A DNA stretch of 64,000 nt from Hyalella azteca (GCF_000764305.2 NW_025944962.1:69515-133514); one strand, 5' to 3'; positions 1-13,168 are shown, counted from the stretch's first letter. The notes: generated by a model from the letters alone, not told the origin. Translations and numbers: made by a program.

Positions 1-194
1 GAGTATCTCTGGTGGTGATACTTTAGAGTATCTCTGGTGCTGATACTTTAGAGTATCTCTGGTGCTGATACTTTTGAGTAGCTCTGGTGCTGATACTTTG
101 GAGTATCTCTGGTGCTGATACTTTAGAGTATCTCTGGTGCTGATACTTTAGAGTATCTCTGGTGCTGATACTTTAGAGTATCTCTGGTGCTGGC
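1..194. repeat. 25-bp tandem minisatellite
   Basis: About 7.7 head-to-tail copies of a 25-bp unit (GAGTATCTCTGGTGCTGATA plus CTTTA), nearly identical, running off the left edge of the window. The last copy breaks off at GGTGCTGG. One copy differs at GGTGGTG and one at GAGTAGCTC. The full array length is unknown because it starts before the window. Confidence 0.95.
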
Positions 195-942
195 GTCAAT
201 TAATGTTTTAAATTCTTATTTCAGGCACGAATTATTCCCCAATATTTCGACAGACAGAAAACTTTCATAAAAGTATCATCATGATACGTGCATGAGTCGA
301 ATTTACGCAGGAGACGAATGAATTCGTGAAATATTAATTAGTTCGAAAGGTAATCGTTTGCTCACTTCGCAGCTACATTTTGCTTGTGCTAATTATACTT
401 TCAATTTGTGCGTTATTGTTATGCATTTAAAACTGTCTGCTTTTGATCATTTTTTAAAATAATGCTGGCAGTGAAGAACAATCCTGGTGGCGGGCAGTGT
501 TGAAGCCGGGCAACATAATGTTGCTGGCAGTGCACATGTTCAGCTCTGTCTCATGTGACAGGAATTATACCACAACTCTGTTCGACAGAGAGATTTTTTC
601 CAGCAGTGCTTAAATTAATGGAAGTGAAAGCTTCATCCTTCATCTAAATCAAGTTCACGACGTTTCGACCACGGTCGCTCAGGAGTTATTTCGTCAGTGT
701 TCTAATAGATGCCGATTAAAATATAAAATATAAAGGAACGCTGGAACGAACTTTGCCTTCATATGTCAGAGTCTCTCTCTGGGTCCTTCTTCTTGCCCTG
801 GAACAGCGACGTTATTTATTCATTAGAAGATAGGGTGCAGCGGCTGTCTGGGCTTGTGCTGCTCGTGTCGTTGGCAGCCAGGGATAATTTTGAGGCATTT
901 TGGATGTGTGGAGGAGATGCGACCGTACAATGTTTTCAAACA
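195..942. other. Unique AT-rich spacer
   Basis: I see no recognisable gene, RNA or mobile element here. A short open frame starting at 763 runs into the following minisatellite and has no recognisable domain. Confidence 0.5.
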
Positions 943-1377
943 GAACTGGAAGTCTCACTGGAAGTCTCAACAGGACTGGAAGTCTCACAGGACTGGAAGT
1001 CTCAACGGGACTGAAAGTCTCAACAGGACTGGAAGTCTCAATGAAAGTCTCAATAGGACTAAAAGTCTCAATGAAAGTCTCAATAGGACTGGAAGTCTCA
1101 CTGGAAGTATCAATAGGACTGGAAGTCTCAATAAAACTGGAAGTCTCACTGGGAGTATCAATAGGACTGGAAGTCTCACTGGAAGTCTCAATAGGACTGG
1201 AAGTCTCTATAGGACTGGAAGCCTCACTGGAAGTCTCAAGAGAACTGGAAGTCTCAATAGGACTGGAAGTCCCAACAGGAATGGAAGTCTCAACAGGGTT
1301 GGAAGTCTCAACAGAACTGAAAATCTCAATGTGCTTGGAAGTCTCAGTAGGGCTGGAAATCTCAACTGGACTGGAAA
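943..1377. repeat. 18-bp tandem minisatellite (GGAAGTCTCAATAGGACT)
   Basis: About 24 imperfect copies of an 18-bp unit, with some copies shortened to 12 bp. Because the unit is a multiple of three, several frames stay open on both strands (for example hexapeptides like GSLNRT). These long frames are a by-product of the period: no start context, splice sites or domain supports translation. Copies diverge most at the right end (AAATCTCAATGTGCTTGG), as expected at a minisatellite edge. Confidence 0.93.
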
Positions 1378-3572
1378 AATATTTACATCTCGGAGTGCTG
1401 TGTAATGTTCAAATAATTTCATTTGCATCCACAGATCATTCAATACATAACGGGCCGAGTTCCTGGAAATCAAAACGATTACTAAACCTAACCCATTAAT
1501 TTGTTGCGTGCGGGACGAATATAAAATGTGTCAATGTTTAATAATGCTAAGGTGGCTGAGACATGCGTTATGTTTCTATACAAATGTTGGTTGAATCTCA
1601 CAAAATAAAATGGATAGCAAATGTAAAAGGCTAGAACTTCGCGGCGCGCGAGTAAAAACAAGGATAACGGAAAACGAATTTAGCGTAAATTGAGATCAAT
1701 TCGTTGCTAGGTAAATAGCCTGTTAATAGAAGTGACCTCTGAACCCACACAAATATAAAAATCATATGTAATTAAAATACTGATGCTTCATGTATACTGT
1801 ACATGTTGTGCACGAGTCAGTCGTTAAACATGTTTCATCTTATATGCGGGAACATGTAAACCTTGACCAAATAAAAAAATTCTTAATAAACAAGAAATTT
1901 TGTAATATTTTTCTGCTAACTTAATTATCAAATACTTAACATACCCTCTCATCAACATAAAACATCATGGGCGAAAAAAACTCCTAAGCATAAATGTGAA
2001 ATTGCTCAAATCTTCGGTTCAAAAAATTTCTGTTGTCGAAATTTTTAGAATATAATGATGTAAAAATATGAGGTTTGTTCATTACATCACTAGGAATCAT
2101 GTAACTTGGCAACGAAATTCCAAATCTCCGCTTACACTAAACACCAACAACACAATCCTACAGGAAAAGAAGATGCCACGAAGAATTCGGTCTTGCTGAA
2201 CGCTACGGAATCTACTCACGCTCCGCCGTGGCCAGTCTTCATAAAAGTCCTGACGTCTGCAATTGCTATGAAGACTCAGTCTTGTTTTTCCCAACGTCTC
2301 AGTAGAATTTCTTATAAAAATTGTTGCTGCGCTCGAACGAATCCTCAATCCCTATTCACGCTTGGTCCGATCTGGAGATGGAGATTGCAGGCGAGACAAT
2401 TTCCGAACTGGGAAATAACTCGCTTTCCTTATCTGCTTCAAGAAATTGAATATCTTGAACAGGCTTCAAAACATGGAACGAAATCATGTATTTTGCTTAA
2501 ATATATTCCTGGAGTTTCTGAGGATTAGGTAGCATTTCGGTTTTGGAATTGGAATTAAGTCGCGTGAGTGACGGAATTACCGTATTTGAATAAACAGAAT
2601 TCGTTAAAAATGACGGATTGTAGAAATTTGTACGGACGAAGAAGTTATTTATCAATAAATTGGATTATTATATTACACTTGCGTATAATGCTAATTAAAA
2701 AAATTTACTCTAAAAAATACTCAGTCAGATATAATTTAAACGATTTTTCTTGCATGATTTACGAAATAAATTTAGGAGACAAAGTAAAGCTTGGACAGTA
2801 ACCTCGCTTGTAGCCACATCAGGCCTACACTTCAGCGCCGAGATCAATATGTTATGTTATGTTATGTTATAATGCGCTATGAATTTATTTGCATTGCTAT
2901 ATTAATTCAAATAACGATAAGGAATGATATCACATCTGCGAAGAATATTCGAGTACCGTCATTATACTGGAGCTTCAGGTAGAAATACCAATACAAGACG
3001 AAAAATGGATTATCATTGAACTGGCTAAAGGTAGCGGTCCAGCGTGGCCTGGGACGCTACGTCCGAAACACATACCAATAAAACTAAGGATATTTAATAT
3101 ACTAAGGGCACTAAGGATATAATTAAATTAAGGGCCCGAGGTTTACAATCAAGGTTGGAGTAACAGTGGAGATTTATCATTTGATGTTTTACATTCAATG
3201 GTAACAATTTTGTAACTCATGTTGTACACATGCAATCATGCGTCGATCGTTGAGTTTCTCTGACGATGTTGAGGACTCCCGCTTAATTGATAGTGATTTT
3301 GGAAGAAAGTTAAAACGAATTATATAACTTCAACAATATATTAGAATATTACCGTAATATATATGGCAGGACAGATACTAATTTGTGCTCATTTAGAAAA
3401 TTATTAGCCCGCAAAAGTCGGATGTAGAGAATGAAAATTTATCAGGAAATGAACTTATCACTTTTTCATTCAATTTCAGATTGAGTGAAAACAAAGAAAG
3501 AATAAACAGCGAAAATTGACACAGCCTCTAAATGACACTCAAGCAAAATGCTCTATATTTCTATGTATTCAG
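1378..3572. other. AT-rich non-coding stretch
   Basis: No recognisable gene. An open frame at 2106-2528 (+, 140 codons) has no recognisable domain, low-complexity bias or splice context, and I treat it as chance. A short ATGTT run (about 2849-2872) is a small microsatellite. The rest is AT-rich unique sequence. Confidence 0.45.
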
Positions 3573-3680
3573 TCGAAAACACTCCCAGAAGCGAAAACAC
3601 TCCCAGTAATTAAAATTTTTTAATTAAATTTAATCTTAGATTTCATTAAAAAAATTTTAATTACTGGGAGTGTTTTCGCT
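3573..3680. repeat. Near-perfect inverted repeat (35-bp arms)
   Basis: The left arm 3590-3624 (AGCGAAAACACTCCCAGTAA and onward) is the reverse complement of the right arm 3645-3680 except for one extra A. The loop is 20 bases and AT-rich. A partial direct copy of the arm (CGAAAACACTCCCAG) sits just before at 3574-3588. This could be a small palindromic MITE relic. No target duplication could be fixed. Confidence 0.85.
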
Positions 3681-5970
3681 TTTATTGCCGTTGAATTTAA
3701 TATAGGGTCGATGGGCCACAATCCGGGAATAATTTTCGATAGGGGCGAAATAATCCACCGCAGTCACATACAGGCACAAAATCACGCCCGGAGGTGCAGT
3801 TCTTAACGCCTGAAAACGCCCTAGAGATTCTAGTGCTCCAGTCATACTAGTATTGTGGCGAGGGCTGTTGATGAGATATTAGTTTCAGACGTACTAGTGT
3901 TGTAGTGGAGGAAATTCTTGTATTGCAGTCCCACTCTTCTTTACAGTTTCTTCTCCTATCGGTGTTAGTCTTTCCTATATAATATATTATATACCACCAT
4001 CAACCCCTGCTCCTCAAACCATACCACCCATGGTATATAAATAATATTGTGTACCCCCACGTACCCACACACCCACCAAAGATTAATTCCCCAATATTCC
4101 AGCTTCCTCAGCTGCAATTTCACGTGGGGATAATTTTAACTCATTTTTGAATCCCCACCGTTCATTGTATTCATATCATATCTTTCCCCTCCCACCCGTC
4201 ACCTGTCTTAAAATTTATTTACGTCTCGGACAAAATATCTTCTGTTACTACACTTTAGTTCATCCTCACTCTAGGATACACACCACTCAAAAAATAACTA
4301 TTTTGACGCTCCGAGTATGAACGCCTTCAAGAACAGACTAGACGAAGCTATGCAGGAGCATATGTTCAGTCTTAAAAAGCCTAGCAAATTATGGACCAGG
4401 CAATAAGTCCAGCAGCTCTCTCAATCAATCGTCAGCTATGGAAAGATCGGGTTCCAAAGGCCGGATCCCTTGTGAATCAAGTCACGAAAAGTACAAGAAT
4501 CGGCGACAGGCCAAGGGCCTATTTCTTCAGTGCCAACAGTTTTATTCTATTCTATATTGCCAAAATAATGACAAACTTACTGGCAAACGTGTATCGCTAT
4601 TAGGACGAAGTTTCACTCATTTCTCTGCTGGTACGTTTAGATATTATCCCCATAGGAAAGACTTGTCCAATATTATTTGGCAGCTCGCATGTTTCAGGGA
4701 AACTTTTTGGGTTGTCAAGTTGGATTGAAGTTGTCGGCGCGGTGAGAAATTGCAACTTCAACTCTCATCCGCCTGCCGGGACTTGATCAGCTACGTCTCC
4801 AACTTCTGTAGCTTCTAAGTTCAAGTTGCTGCGGAAATGTTGCAGTGTCAGCTGAAAAGTTACAGTTAGAGCTTTGAAGTTCTCGCTCGAGCATTAAAGT
4901 CGTTGTCGCATCACCGAAGATATATAAGCTGAAGTTACAGCAATAAACATTTCATTGGAATTCTGAAGTTGTATGTATGTATGGTAGCTGTTGCAGCAGA
5001 GATGTAGTTAGCTTATAGTTGTTGTGTGGGAGCTATGGCTATAACGCTGTATTTTTTGTTTCAGAGGATAAGTTTATTGTAGCACTGAGGTTCTAGTCAC
5101 AGCAATAAAGTATTTGTTACCGAGATGAAGTACTAGTTTCAAGGTTAAAGTTTTACAAGCACCGGTAATGTAGTATATTTGGTAAATTAGTTATGTGTGC
5201 TACACCCCCTGACAGAGTTGTGGTAATGCAGTTAATTATACATAAACTATACGCTTTATCACAAGATATAATTTACTATATAATCAATTGCCAGTTCATG
5301 AATGAAATAAAAAAAGTTCCATATATGCCTCAATAATAATTATTATCATGTATCACCGCATAAGACAAAACGTATGTAATGTATTCACCTATTATGTTAA
5401 AGCTAAAATTTTTTTTTTTTGGAAATGCGCAATCGTTTTTTTTAAATATGACGTAATTTTTATTCTTTCGTTATAAAAAATTATTTATAACAATACAGTT
5501 AATTTATTCTTCAGAACCCAAATAAGGAGGAGGCCGGCCGGTAGCCATCTTTTCTCCCGGCCATAAATCGGGCGATCCTTGGAATTTGGCCGACTTGGTA
5601 GCAATAATTACAGCCTTGGTAGCAATTATTACATCCTTAATTATAACAATTTAGGCCAGAGGTCGTAGCGTTTACCCTTCATCGATAACAGTCATGGCTG
5701 AATATCATACCCGCGATCATATGGAATGTGCTTGTCTCAGCTAATATATTGCTTAATGCTAATCCCAGGACGGCTGCTAATCAGACCTTATGTCGCGGGG
5801 ATCCTGGCAGTCGCTGTTAATCCGTCATGCAGGCGAGGGTCATTAGAGGGACCTGAGGGACCGTGGTAATTGGACGGGCCAATAATACCGGGCCCAATAT
5901 TGCGGGCAATATTCACTGCCATGGGACATAACAGGTGACGTGTTAGATGATACCTCTTCATTATATTGTG
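3681..5970. other. Non-coding stretch with weak degenerate repeats
   Basis: No recognisable gene. From about 4720 to 5160 the motif (G/C)AAGTT...ACAGCAATAAA recurs loosely and may be an old, eroded minisatellite. The 5520-5950 part is more GC-rich than its surroundings but holds no open frame or known motif. Short open frames at 4391-4728 look fortuitous. Confidence 0.4.
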
Positions 5971-5974
5971 GAGT

Positions 5975-6382
5975 GAACGTTTCGTTGTGATTTAAGGAGT
6001 GAACATTTCATTGTAATATTGTGTAGTGAACATTTCATTGTAATATTGTGTAGTGAACACTTCATTGTTATGTTTTGTAGTGAACGTTTCGTTGTGATAT
6101 TATTGGTGAACGCTTCGTTGTAATATTATGTAGTGAACGTTTCGTTGTGATATAAGGAGTGAACATTTCATTGTAATATTGTGTAGTGAACACTTCATTA
6201 TTATGTTTTGTAGTGAACGTTTCGTTGTGATATTATTAAGGTTTCGTTGTGATATAATGTAGTGAAGGTTTCATGGTGATATAAGGAGTGAACGCTTCAT
6301 TGCGATATTGTGCAGTGAACGTTTCATTGTGATATAAGGAGTGAACGTTTCGTTGTGATATTGTGTAGTGAACGTTTCATCG
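5975..6382. repeat. Degenerate copies of the 27-bp minisatellite
   Basis: Roughly 13 diverged copies of GTGAACGTTTCATTGTAATA with variable spacers (22 to 33 bp). They are the same family as the homogeneous array at 6614-7555. Here copies differ by substitutions (CGTTTC/CATTTC/CACTTC) and indels, the pattern of an ageing array flank. Confidence 0.9.
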
Positions 6383-6612
6383 CAGGGTTGGCAATGATTA
6401 AATCATGTGATTAAATCACTTGATTTTTTTTATAAAAAAATCATGATTTTTTTTATTTTTTTGAATTTTTTGATTTTTTCATATATTTAAATATATTGAG
6501 TGGCAGTCTTTAATTTATATTGAGGTATTGTTATTCATGGTTTAGTATAAATGTACTATAAATGACAAATTGGTATATAAACTTGTTGCCTTTAGTGTGT
6601 ATTAGGTTCGAA
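6383..6612 (+). mobile_element. Truncated hAT-like MITE inside the 27-bp array
   Basis: The array is interrupted by 230 bp of unrelated AT-rich sequence that begins CAGGGTTGGCAATGATTAAA. A CAGGG start is typical of hAT-superfamily terminal inverted repeats. The right end is missing because the sequence runs into a one-base gap at 6613, after which the minisatellite resumes. The hAT assignment rests on one terminus only. No transposase is present. Confidence 0.4.
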
Positions 6613-6613
6613 N
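6613..6613. other. Assembly gap (single N)
   Basis: A single N separates the hAT-like insertion from the homogeneous array. One-base gaps at the edge of a tandem array usually mark an unresolved scaffold join, so both the missing end of the insertion and the array copy number are unreliable. Confidence 0.9.
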
Positions 6614-7555
6614 TGTAGTGAACGTTTCATCGTAATATTGTGTAGTGAACGTTTCATCGTAATATTGTGTAGTGAACGTTTCATCGTAATATTGTGTAGT
6701 GAACGTTTCATCGTAATATTGTGTAGTGAACGTTTCATCGTAATATTGTGTAGTGAACGTTTCATCGTAATATTGTGTAGTGAACGTTTCATCGTAATAT
6801 TGTGTAGTGAACGTTTCATCGTAATATTGTGTAGTGAACGTTTCATCGTAATATTGTGTAGTGAACGTTTCATCGTAATATTGTGTAGTGAACGTTTCAT
6901 CGTAATATTGTGTAGTGAACGTTTCATCGTAATATTGTGTAGTGAACGTTTCATCGTAATATTGTGTAGTGAACGTTTCATCGTAATATTGTGTAGTGAA
7001 CGTTTCATCGTAATATTGTGTAGTGAACGTTTCATCGTAATATTGTGTAGTGAACGTTTCATCGTAATATTGTGTAGTGAACGTTTCATCGTAATATTGT
7101 GTAGTGAACGTTTCATCGTAATATTGTGTAGTGAACGTTTCATCGTAATATTGTGTAGTGAACGTTTCATCGTAATATTGTGTAGTGAACGTTTCATCGT
7201 AATATTGTGTAGTGAACGTTTCATCGTAATATTGTGTAGTGAACGTTTCATCGTAATATTGTGTAGTGAACGTTTCATCGTAATATTGTGTAGTGAACGT
7301 TTCATCGTAATATTGTGTAGTGAACGTTTCATCGTAATATTGTGTAGTGAACGTTTCATCGTAAAATTGTGTAGTGAACGTTTCATCGTAATATTGTGTA
7401 GTGAACGTTTCATCGTAAAATTGTGTAGTGAACGTTTCATTGTAATATTGTGTAGTGAGCGTTTCATTGTAATATTGTGTAGCAAACGTTTCATTGTAAT
7501 ATTGTGTAGCAAACGTTTTATTGTAATATTGTTTAGTGAACGTTTCATTGTAACA
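6614..7555. repeat. Homogeneous 27-bp satellite-like array
   Basis: About 35 copies of a 27-bp unit (TGTAGTGAACGTTTCATCGT plus AATATTG). The first ~27 copies are identical. From about 7360 scattered changes appear (AAAATTG, CATTG, TAGCAAACG), and by 7545 the array dissolves. All three-codon-compatible frames stay open, giving long nonapeptide-repeat frames on both strands that I do not regard as genes. Real copy number may be larger because the left edge is a gap. Confidence 0.97.
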
Positions 7556-9039
7556 TTGAGAGAAAAGAATTATCTTGTGATATTGTGCAGTGTGTGGTAG
7601 AGAATGAATTTCCTTCTGTCTTTATTGACAAACCTGATGACATATGAATTTTAAATTTATGGCGGAATACTTTAAAATAAAAGAAAATTGAAATTGTCGT
7701 AAAATTTTATCAAATTGATGAAATAAACGATGCTAGCAATCACAATAAAAGTTTTCAATTGCGAAGTAACGTAAAAATTTCCGATATAATATATTTTTAG
7801 TCAGGATATTACAAAAATATTTCCAAGTTTCATGCTTCGTAAAACATGGGTTGATTTGTAACTTTAAATTAAAAAGGCGTGTTAAATCCGCCTATCGGCG
7901 TGGGAAGAGTTTATTAGGCGTCCGAAATATTCGTGATAAGCGACGCTATTGATGACACGTCGAGCTGGTCTTATATGGTTTTTATTGATATGGTGTTGCT
8001 AATGAAATGTGGTACAGTTACATTAAAAATTAATTTGAAAACCGTTAATAATAATTGTGCATAACTATAGCTTACAAGTTACAGCTACGATCGCATAAAC
8101 CATATTTTCAACCGTCAACTTGAATGCATATTACTAGGTAACAAAGAAATATCATTAAAACTTTATCGTAACTTCCTGCTTACATTACTAAAACTTCAAG
8201 GCAACCGAAGCTAAAATAAAACTGTGTCGAAAATTGCTGACTTCAAGACATTGGAATTTCACGGCTCAGTCAAAAAGCAAACAAGGACTGCGTAGGAAGA
8301 AAATTGAAAGAAGCCTCGCTGGGATCAGAGCTACACGACGTTGGCTTTTTTTGCCCAACTTTAGAAACAATTGCGGCGGAAAAATTTCGGGCTTCCGTGC
8401 TGACGCGTGGACCGGAATGTCAAGTGAGGGGAGGACGCCCCGTGGACTTTTTTGAGAGCGTTGACATCAAATGAGAAGACATTGTACCGTACAATTTTCT
8501 AAGTGCGAGCTAAACTGCAACTTAAATGACGGGGCTTTGATTAGAATAATAGATTGAAGGTGGATCGAGGGAATACATGGAGCTGATGGCCTTTTGAATA
8601 TATGGTTTTGGAAATACTTTGTACATTGTGGTCACCGAATTTTTCACCGGTGGTAAGGAAATATCATGTAGAAATTTTCAACATAAATCAAATCAATAAA
8701 ATTCAAATTGATTAATAATTTTTAACAAAATTCCTTTAAGAAAATAAATTCAAATAAGCGGAAAACTCAATTAAATTTAAATATATGACGCAAGAACAAG
8801 CCGTGGGATATGATATAGGGAAATATATTTCAGGAAATTCTTTGAACTTGTGAGTCAGGAGTCTCTCACTTGGTGCACCTAAGGATATTTTTACTTTGAA
8901 AATTAAAAAAAAAATAACCGTAAAATGATGTTATTGTTGTACGGATGCGGTCTTCTTTAGTTCACAAATACTGGCCGTGCTCCCAGTTTGGATTGACGTC
9001 GGTTAATTTCTAAATGAGAAATGACGAATACAGTGGCAC
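7556..9039. other. AT-rich non-coding stretch
   Basis: I see no gene or element here. The small open frame at 8234-8455 has no recognisable similarity. Confidence 0.45.
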
Positions 9040-9293
9040 ACGAGTGGTAACTGATGCTTGTGAAATTATAACAGATTTTCTGCCGCTTTAGAGTGAATAA
9101 ATTTCTCGGTTTGGGTGAACTTTCAAGTTGAACTTAAAAAGTTAGGAATAATAATTCTATTTTAGAAGCGAGTGAACTGCATTCTCGTGAAATTATAACA
9201 GACTTTTTGCCGCTTCAGAATGAATAAATTTTCAGGCTTGGGAGCATTTTCAGGTTGAATTTGAGAGGTAATGAATACTTATTCTAAGAAGTT
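9040..9293. repeat. Tandem duplication of a 127-bp segment
   Basis: Two adjacent diverged copies, marked by GAAATTATAACAGA at 9062 and 9189, then TTTTGCCGCTT-like, GAATAAATTT and TTCAGGTTGAA-like blocks in the same order. Not coding. Confidence 0.8.
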
Positions 9294-10204
9294 TTGAATT
9301 GCTGTTGAAGCTAATTTTTGAAACTTTTCAATTATCAAATATAATGAATTTAGAATTTTTTTTCGAAAAAATGAATATACACGTGGCTTGTAAATTTTAA
9401 GTACTAAATTTTGGAAGCTTATTGAATTGATTATATGCTTAGTCCTTTTCCTTTTGAAAATAGTCTCAGCCAGTAGCTCAGTTTTCTTTACCAGGAAATC
9501 TACGCAGATTTTCGTACGAATATTTTCTGTGAGAAATGCGAGTGACTCGTATCCTGAATGGAGACATTGCAAGATTTGTACATGTCGGAGGTTTTCCCTC
9601 AAATTTCCTAATTAAAAATCACCAGGAGATGGAATTCAGTCTCTCTGCTCAGACTTGCTTTTAGTTGGAAGAAATATACGAGTTTTATTAAGAAGAAACG
9701 CTACATTTACTTCCTCCTTAGATAAGGTACGGTCAAACATCTTAGTTCAGCAAAAAGAAAAACATTCTACTTAAACTTATTTCTTGATTTCAGTTCCAAA
9801 CTGAGAAGAATTTATCAATTAGCAACTAAAATTTAACTTTAAACCGCTGAAATGAGTTCACACATAAATTATAGTTTTAACATCCTTTGTACTCACAAAA
9901 ATGCTGATTAATCTTCTTGAAAACAAAAATCTATATGCATTTCTGACATGTGATCATTATATAGGCTGTTAGCAGCCTGCATTCAAACTCCATCATAAAG
10001 GCGAGTACAGCAAATTGGATGAATTCTCTCAAATTTTATGAGAATTTTACTAATATACAAAAATCTCTCATTTATTTATATTTCAAACTACCTCATTACA
10101 TGGACCGAAATATGATAATTTTTTCAAGTCTTAAAACATTAATAACATCGCGCAATCTTCACGTAACTCGCCATATCGGCAGGGTCGCTTTTACCAGAAC
10201 GTTC
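9294..10204. other. AT-rich non-coding stretch
   Basis: Open frames of about 60-107 codons occur on both strands at 9279-9615 but overlap antisense and show no recognisable domain. I see nothing else. Confidence 0.4.
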
Positions 10205-10855
10205 AAATCAGACGTGCCCGTATGATATAATTCTAGGCACTTATCAAAATATGATTCGTGCCCGTATAATATAATTTTAGTCACTTATCAAAATATCATA
10301 CGTACCCGTATGATATAATTCTAGTCAATTGTTAAAATATCAGACGTGCTCTTTTAATATAATTCTAGGCACTTATCAAAATATGATATGTACTCCTATA
10401 ATATAATATTCTGACAGAGTACAGGCTGGTGGGCGCATTTGTCGCCACAAGTCTTAACCCCAACTATAATAAAAATATAACATAATTCTAGTCACTTATC
10501 ACAAAATACGTGCTCTGATAATATAATTCTAGGCACTTATCAAAATATAATTCGTGCCCGTATAATATAATTTTAGTCACTTATCAAAATATCATACGTA
10601 CCGTATGAAATAATTCTAGGCACTGATCAAAATATAATTCGTGCCCGTATAATATAATTTTAGTCACTTATCAAAATATCATACGTACCCGTATGAAATA
10701 ATTCTAGGCAATTCTCAAAATATCATACGTGCTCCTATAACATAATTCTAGACACTTATCAGAATGTACGTGCTCTGATAATATAATTCTAGACACTTAT
10801 CAAAGTAGCACACCTGCGTGTATAATGTAATATCTGGCAAGTATCAGAATACATT
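10205..10855. repeat. 44-bp AT-rich minisatellite
   Basis: About 13 copies of a 44-bp unit containing CGTGCCCGTATAATATAATT and CTAGGCACTTATCAAAATAT. Two sub-types alternate (GGCACTTATC versus AGTCACTTATC), suggesting a higher-order dimer. About 60 bp of unrelated sequence (10407-10470) interrupts the array. Confidence 0.92.
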
Positions 10856-11106
10856 AATTTTCCCTTTCATTCCAATATTCACCATTTCTTGTGAACGCCG
10901 TAGCAATGAATTCCAAGCGGCGCGGTATGAATAGCGCGAAATTTACAGCCGCGGCCGACCGAAAGAAATTCCTTGAAGTGCGCAATTTTCTCACCCAAGA
11001 ATGTTATTGAAACGATAAACTCGGCCGAGAACATTACAATGTTCAGAACCGAGCCTGTAATGGTGATGTGGTCGCCAGAGTACTTCTCTTACCTGAGAGC
11101 TGGTGG
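10856..11106. other. Short unique spacer
   Basis: Somewhat GC-richer than its neighbours between 10900 and 11060. No open frame or known motif. Confidence 0.4.
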
Positions 11107-11612
11107 AAGAACCCTTGAAACTAGTGTTAGTTTAACCCTTTTATAGTGAAAGTATCCTTTGGGCTGGTGTTAGTTTAAGCCTTGTAATCTGTGAAAGTAT
11201 CGTTAGAAATAATGCTAGTTTTACCCTTGTTATCTGTGAAAAATATCCTTTGGGCTAATGTTAGTTTAACCCTTATAAACTGTGAAAGTATCATTAGAAC
11301 TAGAATTAGTGTAACCTTTGTAATCTGTGAAAGTATCATTAGAACTAGTGTTAGTTTAACCTTTGTAATCTCTGAAAGTATCCTTACAACTAGTGTTAGT
11401 TTAATCCTTGTAATCAGTGGAATTATCCTTGGAATTAGGGTTAGTTTAACCGTTGTAATTTGGGAAATTACCCTTGAAATTAGTGTCAGTTTAACCCTTG
11501 TAATCTGTGAATGTATCATTGGAACTAGTGTTAGTTTAACCCTTGTAATTTGTGAAATTATCCTTAGAACTAGTGCTGGTTTAACCCTTGTAATTTGTGA
11601 AAGTATGTTTTT
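11107..11612. repeat. 45-bp minisatellite
   Basis: About 11 copies of a 45-bp unit (AGTGTTAGTTTAACCCTTGT plus AATCTGTGAAAGTATCCTT and GAACT). The unit is 15 codons long, so frames on both strands stay open through the array. The predicted peptides are simple 15-residue repeats with no start context, so I do not call a gene. Confidence 0.92.
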
Positions 11613-12982
11613 GATGTCTTTTGTATCAGCAGGAACAATAAATCATTGCGCTGTGGATTTTGCGCCTTTGTTTATTCTGTAATTTAAAGTTTTTTCTATT
11701 TTCACGAACGTTTTTAAAAAACTCATCATTCTGTTTTTTTAATTTGCCCTCAAACCATTCATATTTCATATTGATACCCTTTCATTTTCGTGCTTCGATA
11801 ATCATTCCAATTAGTGTTCAATAACCATTCTGATTCGCACCACACCTTCTCCAATTCTAGCCGTGATCATTCAAACAACTCTTCACAATAGTTCGCTGCC
11901 ACTAGGAAATCAAACTCTAGCCCTCACGCGTCGCACCACCATTTATCTTGAATATTGAACTAATTCCGGCACTTCTAATCGTGTCACCGTCATGTTGTGA
12001 CCTTGGACGAACCGAATATGATTGGGGACACGATATATTATGTATAAGCTATATGTACATTTATATTATTTTTCCTGCAATTTTCCCTGGCAAATATGTA
12101 AGGTAGCGTCAAAATGAAGCTCCCATCGCTGATGGTTTTCAGTAGGCCACAAGTTTCAAACGCTTGAACTTTTTAGCAGTGAGAGTTTGTCATCGATATT
12201 CATTGAAATATTTGTATCGTCAAAGCGTAGGAACAACTATTTGATATGAAAATCATTACTAAAAATAGATAGAAATATATAAAATTATATTATATATAAT
12301 CAAGTAAGAGAAATACCATCTACTGCATAAAGAGGGAACAACATGTATATATGACAATTCCGGTATTCATTCAGAGGACGGATATCGATCGAGAATTTCC
12401 CAGCCCATTTGATTATCAGGAATCGTCCAGAATACTCATTAAGATCTAATATTCCGCACCATAACCGAGCAGGATTGCATCAATCAATAGTATGCTCGAA
12501 TCTCGACGATCTATTGAATTTTGAGGTTAGATTAAATCGAAATTTAACATTGGAATTCATATGATTATTCCTATAGTAACGAACTATCATGTGTCAGACA
12601 CGCCTGAAAGTCAAACTATAGATGGCCAGCAATGATGCGTACATAATCATCCATGTGAACTCAATTTGTGCCGCGATACGGCGATATTACGACATCCGTC
12701 TCCGCAGAATTTACTGATTAAGTGCCGCTATCGAAGTTCATCCTCGTCCAACATATTATGCTTGGCGCAGTTAATTTCAGTTAACGTTGAAAAGTTTTGT
12801 ATCCACTCTCCTTACAATGATCTTAAGCCAGAAAAAGTTCTATTTCCCAATATGTATTTTTAGACATATGGACGACCCAATTTGTCATTTGTTTGAACGA
12901 AAACCAGAAACGGAATCACTGCTGAATTATTTTAGAAAGCGAAAACACATCCGGCAGCTTATTAGCAGGTGAACACACTGAA
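11613..12982. other. Non-coding stretch
   Basis: AT-rich sequence without a recognisable gene, with a short AT microsatellite near 12280-12300. Two overlapping open frames (12666-12972) are short and unrecognised. Confidence 0.4.
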
Positions 12983-13168
12983 GATGCATGTCTCAGTTAC
13001 ACTTCCATCTCAGTTATACTTCGAACTCAGATATACTTCGAACTGAGGTATACTTCCATCTCAGATATACTTCCATCTCAGATATACATCCGTCTTACTC
13101 TTAGATATACTTCGAACTCAGATATACTTCCATCTCAGATATACTTCCATCTCAGATGTCTTTCAAAC
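12983..13168. repeat. 17-bp minisatellite
   Basis: About 10 copies of ATACTTCCATCTCAGAT, alternating with the variant ATACTTCGAACTCAGAT. Variant types are interspersed rather than blocked. Confidence 0.9.

Noticed and set aside
854..1499. Overlapping 183- and 199-codon frames
   Set aside because: By-products of the 18-bp minisatellite in several frames at once.
6592..7600. Open frames of 318 and 320 codons on opposite strands
   Set aside because: The 27-bp unit is nine codons, so frames stay open automatically on both strands. The products are monotonous nonapeptides with no start context, and the array edge is an assembly gap.
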